Shown here one piece after another: positions 1 through 5,450 of a stretch of DNA of 36,777 bases. The stretch lies in IMG/VR virus record IMGVR_UViG_3300036933_000006, positions 1 to 36,777 of that record, one strand, 5' to 3'. The position numbers and the translations under genes are program-made. The stretch comes from a virus. The notes under the pieces were generated by a model, which was not told where the DNA came from, did not search any database, and saw only the letters and a list, made by a program, of their open reading frames with translations. The number at the start of each line of letters is the position of its first letter. The first letter of the stretch is position 1.

Positions 1-6
1 CTGACA

Positions 7-28
7 TTGCGAGTTAATTGTCTGCATG
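7..28 (+). repeat. 22-base direct repeat, left copy
   Basis: This 22-base segment, which begins TTGCGAGTTAATTGTC, recurs without mismatch at 2187-2208 in the same orientation, exactly 2180 bases away. The left copy lies 17 bases upstream of the -35 box of the plus-strand promoter. The right copy abuts a broken DNA-binding gene. It may be a recombination joint or the boundary of an inserted cassette. Confidence 0.9.
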
Positions 29-45
29 ATTCGTGTCCAGATACG

Positions 46-74
46 TTGACAGTCTATCCAGACTCATGTACACT
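46..74 (+). promoter_or_regulatory. Consensus sigma-70 type promoter
   Basis: A perfect -35 box TTGACA (46-51) is followed by a 17-base spacer and a good -10 box TACACT (69-74). Transcription would start near 81 and run into the gene at 113. This is the only clear promoter for the three plus-strand genes, so they can be expressed independently of the opposing late operon, as is usual for morons. Confidence 0.75.
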
Positions 75-112
75 TAAAGAGTAAGGCAACGGCACACGAA
101 AAGGAGACTAAA

Positions 113-373
113 ATGAGCCCAGTGAATGTTATCCAGGACGGTCTGGCGGCGCAGGACAAAGCGGTTCTCCGGAGCCTAGCCGAGAACATGACATTGGCAG
201 AGTCCAACGATGTCAACGACACATTCCACTGGCTTGAGCGGCACTACAATGCGATGGGGATCGAGATGGCGGTTAGCTGGTTCGTAGAGTGTGCCATAGC
301 GCGCGATGCGGAGCCTAACCCGATTCGCCGCCCGAACTGGAAAAACGGAATTCTGAAAGCGCTGGAGGCATAA
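113..373 (+). CDS. Hypothetical 86-residue protein
   Basis: The ATG at 113 follows a strong AAGGAG site at about 100-105 and lies some 32 bases downstream of the predicted transcription start. The product is acidic in its first half, has no membrane segment or signal peptide, and I do not recognise a family. Its middle (HWLERHYNAMGIEMAVSWF) looks helical. It is the first gene of a three-gene plus-strand unit, and its stop codon is immediately followed by the start codon of the DNA-binding gene at 374, so the two are probably translationally coupled. That neighbour suggests a regulatory or accessory role, but this is inference only. Confidence 0.75.
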   Translation: MSPVNVIQDGLAAQDKAVLRSLAENMTLAESNDVNDTFHWLERHYNAMGIEMAVSWFVECAIARDAEPNPIRRPNWKNGILKALEA

Positions 374-574
374 ATGCCGCCCCTCCACGACAAACTAGTA
401 GCAGCCGGGGAAATCTCCCGGCTGCTCGGCGTAAAGCCGAATACCGTCTCTCACTGGGCTCGCCGGCACCCCGAGCTCCGGGCACTCGCGCAAGAGCTGG
501 ACGTGGGCCTGATCTGGTACGAGGCAGACGTGATTGAGTGGGCGCGGCAGACCGGGCGGCTGAAGGACGTGTGA
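374..574 (+). CDS. Small helix-turn-helix DNA-binding protein (excisionase/AlpA/MerR-like)
   Basis: This 66-residue protein has the layout of small winged-helix excisionase/AlpA-type proteins: a first helix with the turn motif EISRLLGVKPNTVSHWARR (residues 13-31), then a conserved tail with W-Y-E and D-V-I-E-W-A-R. Its ATG directly follows the TAA of the preceding gene, with GGAGG at the end of that gene as ribosome binding site. Family members bind DNA as regulators or recombination directionality factors; no integrase is visible here, so a regulatory role is as likely as excision. A second, N-terminally truncated copy of the same gene lies at 2198-2344, with 28 of 44 aligned residues identical. 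Which DNA site it binds is unknown. Confidence 0.75.
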   Translation: MPPLHDKLVAAGEISRLLGVKPNTVSHWARRHPELRALAQELDVGLIWYEADVIEWARQTGRLKDV

Positions 575-580
575 CTTCGC

Positions 581-638
581 GCGATACAAATGTATTTCCA
601 GGCGATACATCCCCCAACGCGAAGTGTGGACGTATGAT
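581..638 (+). promoter_or_regulatory. Paired GCGATACA repeats, possible operator with a -10-like box
   Basis: GCGATACA occurs at 581-588 and 602-609, 21 bases (about two helix turns) apart. The first copy is part of an inverted repeat, ATACA-AA-TGTAT (584-595). A -10-like TATGAT lies at 633-638 without a recognisable -35 box. The arrangement would suit an activator- or repressor-controlled promoter for the lipoprotein gene at 670, and the adjacent DNA-binding gene is an obvious candidate to act here. The evidence is only positional. Confidence 0.3.
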
Positions 639-669
639 GCGAGCAAGCAACTCAAGACAGGAGAGACTC

Positions 670-1164
670 ATGAAGCTGAAGAAGTGCACGATTGTGGCGG
701 TATTAATGCTCGCGATAGTCGGCATGGTCGCTGGCTGCGGATCGGCCGCGACAGCCGGGACGGCAGCGAACAAAACCGCCGCCACCCAGAAGCAGGCCGC
801 GACCAGCGCATCCATTGTCGCCGCCCTGAAAACCGCAGGGCTCCCCGTCTCGCAGATCACAACCTACAACGAGAGCAACGACCCGAACAGTCTGCTTGGC
901 CGCCCGAATGAATACATTCAGAAGACCAACTTCGCCGATGGTCAGGTCGCTTCCCCGAGCACAGACAACGGCACAATTGAAGTGTTCTCGACCGCCGCCG
1001 ATGCACAGGCACGGAAAGCCTATGTGGACGGCATCAGCAAGGCGGCGTCCTTCGTGGGCTATTACAGTTACCAGAGCGGTGTCTATCTGCTTAGGGTGTC
1101 CTATGATGTGCCGCCGAGTCGCGCCAAGCAGTACGAAACGGCATTTCTTGCGGCGTTGAAGTAG
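670..1164 (+). CDS. Secreted lipoprotein, possible lysogenic-conversion factor
   Basis: The ATG at 670, behind AGGAGAG, is chosen because it gives a classic lipoprotein signal peptide. This has a basic start (MKLKKC), a hydrophobic core (IVAVLMLAIVGMV) and the lipobox V-A-G-C with cysteine 23 as the lipidation site. A short Ala/Thr-rich linker follows, then a roughly 110-residue globular domain with motifs NDPNSLLGRP, a Y-I-x-K-x-N-F-A-D stretch and a C-terminal region ending KQYETAFLAALK. The mature 142-residue protein should be anchored outside the cytoplasmic membrane. Phage-encoded lipoproteins in morons of Gram-positive prophages often block superinfection or change the host surface; that role is inferred from context. 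An upstream in-frame extension to 538 is possible but would bury the signal peptide. Confidence 0.8.
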   Translation: MKLKKCTIVAVLMLAIVGMVAGCGSAATAGTAANKTAATQKQAATSASIVAALKTAGLPVSQITTYNESNDPNSLLGRPNEYIQKTNFADGQVASPSTDNGTIEVFSTAADAQARKAYVDGISKAASFVGYYSYQSGVYLLRVSYDVPPSRAKQYETAFLAALK

Positions 1165-1184
1165 GCCCCCCAACGCAGAAAAGG

Positions 1185-1232
1185 CCAGCCCCCGGCCGGG
1201 TTACGGTCGAGGGCTGGTGCCCCAGGAGGGGC
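1185..1232. terminator. Bidirectional terminator between convergent operons
   Basis: Arms CCAGCCC (1185-1191) and GGGCTGG (1211-1217) form a hairpin. On the minus strand it is followed by CCTTTTCTG, which suits termination of the late operon. A second hairpin, GCCCC-AGGA-GGGGC (1219-1232), is followed by GCTTT on the plus strand, which suits termination after the lipoprotein gene. The position, between a plus-strand and a minus-strand gene ending at 1164 and 1247, supports the call. Confidence 0.65.
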
Positions 1233-1246
1233 GCTTTAAAGGGGTG

Positions 1247-1447
1247 CTACTTTCCGGTGATGATCTTCTCACCGATTTTGACGATACTGCGACCGATCGC
1301 ATAGAGTCCGGTAATGGCTCCTACCACCCAAGTCGCGTCTCCCTGAATGTCATGGGGCGCGGGAATGACTCGCGTCGCCACCAACAGGCCAACGATGGCA
1401 ACAATGGTGGTGATCCAGAACTCACTTGTCTTGTATCCTGCTTTCAT
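1247..1447 (-). CDS. Putative holin (small membrane protein)
   Basis: This 66-residue protein starts MKAGYKTSEFW and has two hydrophobic segments, about residues 11-30 (WITTIVAIVGLLVATRVI) and 38-54 (ATWVVGAITGLYAIGRS). They are joined by a short polar turn, and the C terminus is basic (KIGEKIITGK). Size, topology and charged tail match small two-membrane-segment phage holins, which form the membrane lesion that lets the endolysin reach the wall. It is the last gene of the late operon, behind the papain-like protease and endolysin, which is the expected lysis position. AGGGAGGC precedes the ATG. The KTSEFW start is familiar from small phage-borne membrane proteins. Holin activity is inferred from size, topology and position. 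Confidence 0.65.
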   Translation of the reverse strand: MKAGYKTSEFWITTIVAIVGLLVATRVIPAPHDIQGDATWVVGAITGLYAIGRSIVKIGEKIITGK

Positions 1448-1456
1448 TCTGCCTCC

Positions 1457-2167
1457 CTAAATCCAGTTGATGATCTTTTGCCAGGCGCGAGCCCAGACAG
1501 ACTCTTTCGCGCCAGTTGTCACGGGCACCACGACGGCCCAGGCTTCCCCTCCCGATGCCTGTAACTTTGTCATGTCGGTTTTGAGCATCCGGAACTTGCC
1601 TTTGAATCCCCATTTGGCAGTCCAGGAATTGGCCTGATCGTCGTCTATCCCGAGACTGTCTAGCCCGAGATCGTTGTCACCGAATCCGTAATAGCAATGG
1701 CCACCACGGACGTTTCCGATGGCCTTGACGAGCCCCGTAGCGTCGGGATTGTCCATGCCATCGAGCCAGTCGGTGCCGTAGACGACCGGGCCATAGTTCT
1801 GCAGCCAATCGTCTATCTCGGCTTGCGTGGTGAGGCGAGAGAACCCGGATATATAACCGGCCTTCTCCGCAGCGAGCAAACCTTGCCGAACGTCCGCCCC
1901 GCCGTCGGGTAGCGCACCGTGGCCCGAGATGGTGAGAAAGAACGGCACGATGTCTTTGTTGCGGAACCTCGCCTTACCGTGGGCGCAGTTGAGCAGCCCG
2001 AGGATGCCCGCGCTCACGCAAGTACCATTTGATCCCTGGTTGAGGATGCTGGGGACTTTGCGGTCGATTGGTTTGGCGGTGCCGGCGGCGATGAGGGCTT
2101 TGAGCTTGTCGACCGGCCAGTCGCGAGAGTCCGGTGGGCTCGGGATTCGTCCTAGTCCGTACTGCAT
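1457..2167 (-). CDS. Papain-like (C1 family) cysteine protease in the lysis cassette
   Basis: This 236-residue protein shows the full papain active-site layout: oxyanion-hole Gln44 in LNQGSNGTC, nucleophile Cys50, His157 in GGHCYYGFGD, and Asn180 in ANSWTAKWGFKGKFRM, the classic N-S-W sequence. The start resembles the pro-region junction of C1 proteins (GLGRIPSPPDSRDW). No signal peptide is visible, so it would need the holin or lysis to leave the cell unless it is packaged in the virion. Its position between endolysin and holin suggests help with lysis, for instance cleaving cross-bridges or proteinaceous wall layers, or inactivating a host protein. A strong GGGAGG site precedes the ATG. Fold assignment is secure from the motifs; the substrate is unknown. 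Confidence 0.85.
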   Translation of the reverse strand: MQYGLGRIPSPPDSRDWPVDKLKALIAAGTAKPIDRKVPSILNQGSNGTCVSAGILGLLNCAHGKARFRNKDIVPFFLTISGHGALPDGGADVRQGLLAAEKAGYISGFSRLTTQAEIDDWLQNYGPVVYGTDWLDGMDNPDATGLVKAIGNVRGGHCYYGFGDNDLGLDSLGIDDDQANSWTAKWGFKGKFRMLKTDMTKLQASGGEAWAVVVPVTTGAKESVWARAWQKIINWI

Positions 2168-2186
2168 AGATCCTCCCTTTGATGGG

Positions 2187-2208
2187 TTGCGAGTTAATTG
2201 TCTGCATG
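2187..2208 (+). repeat. 22-base direct repeat, right copy
   Basis: This is the exact second copy of the repeat at 7-28. It lies between the start region of the papain-like protease gene and the truncated DNA-binding gene, and its last bases form the junction where homology to the intact copy begins. Confidence 0.9.
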
Positions 2209-2344
2209 TGTCAAACCGGGCACCGTGAAGCAGTGGGCTTTTCGTTTCCCCGACTTCCGCGCCCTTGCCCAGGTGACGAGCGCGGGGCTTGTGTGGTACG
2301 AGGTCGACGCGCTGGAGTGGGCGAGGAAGACCGGGCGGCTTTAA
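2198..2344 (+). pseudogene. Truncated second copy of the helix-turn-helix gene
   Basis: Reading plus-strand codons from 2210 gives VKPGTVKQWAFR and so on to WARKTGRL with a TAA at 2342-2344. This aligns without gaps to the last half to two thirds of the intact protein encoded at 374-574 (28 of 44 identical), including WYE-x-D and EWAR-x-TGRL. The first 22 residues, with the start codon and first helix, are missing and are replaced by the 22-base repeat; an in-frame TAA lies at 2195. The earliest in-frame start is a GTG at 2225, which would lack most of the recognition motif. It is a remnant left by recombination. Its stop codon overlaps the stop codon of the endolysin gene on the opposite strand. 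Confidence 0.8.
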
Positions 2345-3243
2345 GTCTGCGTCAACGCGCCCCAGGACTGAGGCCCGCAGACTCCGTCAACGGTCATGTG
2401 TGCGAGGTTGGTTTTGCTCTTGGGGTCATAGAGCCGGACCTTGCCAGAGACGACATAGCCGTTGACATAGGTCTGCATTGCTCGGAGGCCCGCCTCGGTG
2501 CCGTCGCCAAAGTCACCATCAGCGCCCGTTGCCCCGACGCTGTACTTGTGATTGATGAGGAGCTTTTGCATCGCTGTAACCCACGGCCCATGATCGCCAT
2601 ACTTGAGCACCGGCCGGTCATAGTCGAGGGTGATTGTCTTGACGGCTACGGGCGTCGGTGCCGGTGTCGGCCGCTTGACCTGTCCAAAGTCGGCCGTGTA
2701 GGCCGTCTCCGTATCACAGCTCACGCCGCCAATGACCGCTCCACCGTTCTGGTACAAGTTGATGCCCTCCCGGACCAGCTTGTGCGACCACGCGAGAGTC
2801 TGATTGGCGTAGTGCGCGAGGCCGTTATCGAGCAGGTAATCAACGACTTGGTAACTTCCGTAGACGCCGATCTGGGCGACAGGGACGACGGAGGCGATGC
2901 CCGAGAAATAGGCTTTCACGGCCGGCCCTGTCGTGTCGGTGTCGACCGTGAAGTAGACCGGCGTGGTCGCGGGGATCCCAAGAGTCGCGAGCAGCCCTTC
3001 AGCCGCCTTCGCATCCTGTGCCCCTGCCTGGGCACCCTGCAGCGCCCGGTTTGCCGTCGTCTCCCAATAGAGGTAGACATCTATCCCGGCTTTCTGCATC
3101 GCTGCCAGTTCGGCCGACGTTATGCCTTTGGGATTGGCGGATAGGTACCGGCCGACGAATGAATATCCGGCCGCCTTGAGTTGTCCGGCAAACGTGTCCC
3201 AGTTGGCCGGTCTGGTGGAATAATCGACTCCGAGTCTGGTCAT
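2341..3243 (-). CDS. Endolysin: DUF1906-type glycoside hydrolase plus peptidoglycan-binding domain
   Basis: The 300-residue product has two domains. Residues 1-190 match the DUF1906/Rv2525c-like glycoside-hydrolase-like TIM barrel: MTRLGVDYSTRPANW at the start with Asp7, then SFVGRYLS, a YLYWETT strand with Glu61, PVYFTVDTDT with Asp101/Asp103, and IGVYGSYQVVDYL. After a proline-rich linker (about 190-198), residues 208-300 form a PG_binding_1 domain (LKYGDHGPWVTAMQKLL, ADGDFGDGTEAGLRAMQ, VDGVCGPQSWGALT). It is predicted to cut cell-wall glycan at the end of infection. There is no signal peptide, so release should depend on the holin. The start at 3243 is chosen because AGGAGG sits just upstream and MTRLGVDYS is the usual start of the fold. 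Confidence 0.9.
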   Translation of the reverse strand: MTRLGVDYSTRPANWDTFAGQLKAAGYSFVGRYLSANPKGITSAELAAMQKAGIDVYLYWETTANRALQGAQAGAQDAKAAEGLLATLGIPATTPVYFTVDTDTTGPAVKAYFSGIASVVPVAQIGVYGSYQVVDYLLDNGLAHYANQTLAWSHKLVREGINLYQNGGAVIGGVSCDTETAYTADFGQVKRPTPAPTPVAVKTITLDYDRPVLKYGDHGPWVTAMQKLLINHKYSVGATGADGDFGDGTEAGLRAMQTYVNGYVVSGKVRLYDPKSKTNLAHMTVDGVCGPQSWGALTQT

Positions 3244-3263
3244 TGCCCCTCCTTGCTTTTGTT

Positions 3264-3647
3264 CTAGTTGCCGGTCAACTGCTGGCCGTAGGCCATCCCG
3301 GCGGTGCAGCGGATGCAGCCGTGCGTCGACAAATCGAGTTGGAAGTTTGGACACTGGCGGGCCATCATCTTTTCGTAGGCGGCTAGGTGTCCCTTCAGTT
3401 CTGAGGTCTCTTTCAGCAGCTCCACCCGTAGATCGGATATCTGCTGCCGGTAATCCTCAGCCTTCGTCTTCCATTCGTCGCGGTCCTTTTCCAGCCGCTC
3501 GATCAGATTCTTATTGATGTCCTCTGCCTGCTTGCGGGCCTTCGAAAAGAGCCAAACACAGAGGGTCACCACGCCTACCAGAGCTGCGAAAACGAGCCCG
3601 GCTAGCATGACCGTCGCGTATCCCGTTGTCACAGTCCCCACCGTCAC
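3264..3647 (-). CDS. Coiled-coil membrane protein upstream of the endolysin
   Basis: This 127-residue protein has a GTG start that overlaps the previous gene's TGA (GTGA). One N-terminal membrane segment (about residues 12-34, VMLAGLVFAALVGVVTLCVWLF) is followed by a long charged coiled coil (about 36-95, KARKQAEDINKNLIERLEKD onward) and a C-terminal cysteine-containing tail (CPNF, HGCIRC) that could bind metal. The topology resembles phage lysis accessory proteins (i-spanin-like or antiholin-like), and the gene sits directly before the endolysin. In a single-membrane host a spanin would be unexpected, so lysis timing or a tail-associated role are alternatives. I do not recognise a named family. 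Confidence 0.7.
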   Translation of the reverse strand: MTVGTVTTGYATVMLAGLVFAALVGVVTLCVWLFSKARKQAEDINKNLIERLEKDRDEWKTKAEDYRQQISDLRVELLKETSELKGHLAAYEKMMARQCPNFQLDLSTHGCIRCTAGMAYGQQLTGN

Positions 3648-3961
3648 ACCGCGAACGAGATTTCGCCAACCGTCACGCGGTATGGCCGGCTGTCCGAGTC
3701 TGTGACCTCGACCGTGTACCGATACGAGCCCAGAAGGTTGGCCGTCTCGGCTGGCAGCAGCGACCAGTCAGCGACAACGGCATTGGTGCCCGCCGCTATG
3801 GAGGCTCCCCCGGTTGCCTTGGCCGATATGCCCGATGCGATGGCGCAAGCCATGGTCCCGACCGCGTCCGTGATGTGCAGGCCGATCCAGCGATTAATTC
3901 GGCGCGCGCCGGTTTCACAGGCTCGCCACTCGTCGCGGATGTCGTGAGAGTGGACTGCCAT
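3644..3961 (-). CDS. Hypothetical small tail or baseplate protein
   Basis: This 105-residue protein lies between the baseplate genes and the lysis genes. The N-terminal third contains HDIRDEWRACETGARRINRWI, and the C-terminal half reads as beta strands (NLLGSYRYTVEVTDSDSRPYRVTVGEISFAV), suggesting a small beta-sandwich. There is no signal peptide or membrane segment. Its stop overlaps the start of the membrane protein gene, and the gap to the preceding gene is two bases, so it belongs to the same translation unit. Position after a Gp37-like baseplate protein suggests a minor structural tail part, but the family is not recognised. Confidence 0.7.
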   Translation of the reverse strand: MAVHSHDIRDEWRACETGARRINRWIGLHITDAVGTMACAIASGISAKATGGASIAAGTNAVVADWSLLPAETANLLGSYRYTVEVTDSDSRPYRVTVGEISFAV

Positions 3962-3963
3962 CG

Positions 3964-4317
3964 TTAGGGAATGGGGACGAGGATCATGTAATTCAGAGTC
4001 AGAGACTGGGCCGAGGTGTACATATCACAGGACCAGACAATATTGAGCTTAGTGGCATCGAGGTACGCCCTCAGATCCCGGTGAGTGCTTGCCACCGCGC
4101 TGTAGTTGCCGAAAGACGCCATGGGCACACATCCGGTGATGCTCGATAGCCCGTGTGCGATGGTCACGGATTTGCCACCGGTGGAGGTGATGGAAGCGGT
4201 GGTAAAAACTCCAGCGATGCAGTCGTAATTGGGAATCACCATCAGAGACTTCACGCGGGCGAGGTCGTTACTGATCCTCTGGTTGTCCCGGACCAGGTCT
4301 TGGGTTAGGTCGCTCAT
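3964..4317 (-). CDS. Hypothetical tail-tip protein
   Basis: This 117-residue protein has a helical, possibly coiled-coil, first 28 residues (MSDLTQDLVRDNQRISNDLA) and then a beta-rich domain. That domain contains GGKSVTIAHGLSSITGCVPMASFGN and ends SLTLNYMILVPIP. A short trimerising coil followed by a beta domain is a common design of receptor-binding or fibre-tip proteins, and the T-V-x-HGL strand recalls repeats in phage fibres. The ATG overlaps the stop of the Gp37-like gene (ATGA). Function is inferred from position and shape only. It could be the host-recognition module, which no other gene here clearly supplies apart from the carbohydrate-binding part of the distal tail protein. Confidence 0.65.
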   Translation of the reverse strand: MSDLTQDLVRDNQRISNDLARVKSLMVIPNYDCIAGVFTTASITSTGGKSVTIAHGLSSITGCVPMASFGNYSAVASTHRDLRAYLDATKLNIVWSCDMYTSAQSLTLNYMILVPIP

Positions 4318-5450
4318 GCGAATAGCTCCCCCGTCACCGTGACGGAGATGGTCTCCGCGCCCTTGTCGTCAACGGCTACGGAAAGCGTGTCAACGCGGGC
4401 CGTGGAGAACGACGATTTGCCGAACTGCACGGTGACCAGATCGCCAAACTCGAAGTCGCGCCCGTAGACGAAAGAGGCGTTCTGCTTGAGCGTCCCGTTA
4501 AAGTTCGCCTGCGGACGGTTGGCCCGGAGGTACGTTTGTCCCTGGCAGGTCAGCAGCGTTGTGTTGCTCGAGTTGGCGGATGAGTCCTGGGCCTCGAAGC
4601 AGGCGAATGGACCGAGTGAAATGAGGTTCGGATCGGTCACGGTGCGAACGGTCTGCAATTGGCCTGTCCCCTGGCCGGTCTCAATGACCGCAGAATAAGC
4701 CGAGGAGTAGTCCTCCTCATAGGTCGCGTCCGAGAAGTTCTCGCCGTCCACAGAAATGATGGTCGGCTTCTGGCCGTAGAGGCTACGATCGACCCCGCGT
4801 TGCCCAGTGTAGATCCGGAACTGGTAGGCCAGCGTGGCGACAATCTCGAAATCGAAGGCGATGAACGTACCGTTTGCCTGATACGAGCCCTGGCACAGGT
4901 CCTGGATTGTCGAGAGGACGTTGCCCCAGGGAGAGGAGTCGGAGACGGACGCGCCCCGGGCATAGCTGGCCTCCACCGAGACCCAGTTAGACCACGATTG
5001 CCCACTTGGGTGGTTGCCTGCGGAGGTAATCAGGTTGTCAGTGACGATCGCTTTGACGACCGCCTCGCAGGTGCCAGAGCGCGTGGTATGTGAGTCCCCG
5101 TCCGGGTAGGCGATGAGCCTTCGGTTCAGCAGGTCCATCAGGTCCACGCACTCAAGCGTGATTGTGCGCTCGCCGGAGGAGTCAAGCTGCTTGGTCCGCT
5201 TCCTGAGCAGCCACTGCGTCTGCATCGGGCGGCGCCTTATCCCGCTACCGTCCCACCGCCAGATGTCCAGAATCGAGTCCGGCTTGCACAGGTTCCACCG
5301 GCGCTCGGAATAGGGGATCTGAAGCGTCGCTGACCCTACCGCGTTGATGCTTCGGGTGTAGGTGAGGCTTGAGGCATCAGCGATGATCTCCGTGAGCACG
5401 CCAGCCGAAGAAGATAGCTCCAAATCGTAGGCAAACCAGTTGGTGCCCAT
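4314..5450 (-). CDS. Baseplate hub / tail protein, siphovirus Gp37-like
   Basis: The 378-residue product resembles the siphovirus ReqiPepy6 Gp37-like tail protein family. It begins with a beta-barrel region (YDLELSSSAGVLTEIIADASSLTYTRSINAVGSATLQIP) typical of gp27-like hub domains. It continues with RKRTKQLDSSGERTITLECVDLMDLLNRRL and ends with a strand-rich domain whose last strands read FGDLVTVQFGK and ETISVTVTGEL. It should sit at the tail tip below the distal tail protein. Its start overlaps the stop of the distal tail gene (TGATG), and the following small genes are coupled to it. The gene order Dit then Gp37-like is the usual one in such phages, which supports the call. Confidence 0.75.
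   Translation of the reverse strand: MGTNWFAYDLELSSSAGVLTEIIADASSLTYTRSINAVGSATLQIPYSERRWNLCKPDSILDIWRWDGSGIRRRPMQTQWLLRKRTKQLDSSGERTITLECVDLMDLLNRRLIAYPDGDSHTTRSGTCEAVVKAIVTDNLITSAGNHPSGQSWSNWVSVEASYARGASVSDSSPWGNVLSTIQDLCQGSYQANGTFIAFDFEIVATLAYQFRIYTGQRGVDRSLYGQKPTIISVDGENFSDATYEEDYSSAYSAVIETGQGTGQLQTVRTVTDPNLISLGPFACFEAQDSSANSSNTTLLTCQGQTYLRANRPQANFNGTLKQNASFVYGRDFEFGDLVTVQFGKSSFSTARVDTLSVAVDDKGAETISVTVTGELFA

Noticed and set aside
7-2208. The 22-base repeats as attL/attR of an integrated element or as phage genome ends
   Set aside because: There is no integrase between or near them, the segment contains lysis genes of the phage itself, and a terminal repeat 2.2 kb inside the window does not fit genome ends. 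I kept only the more general cassette interpretation.
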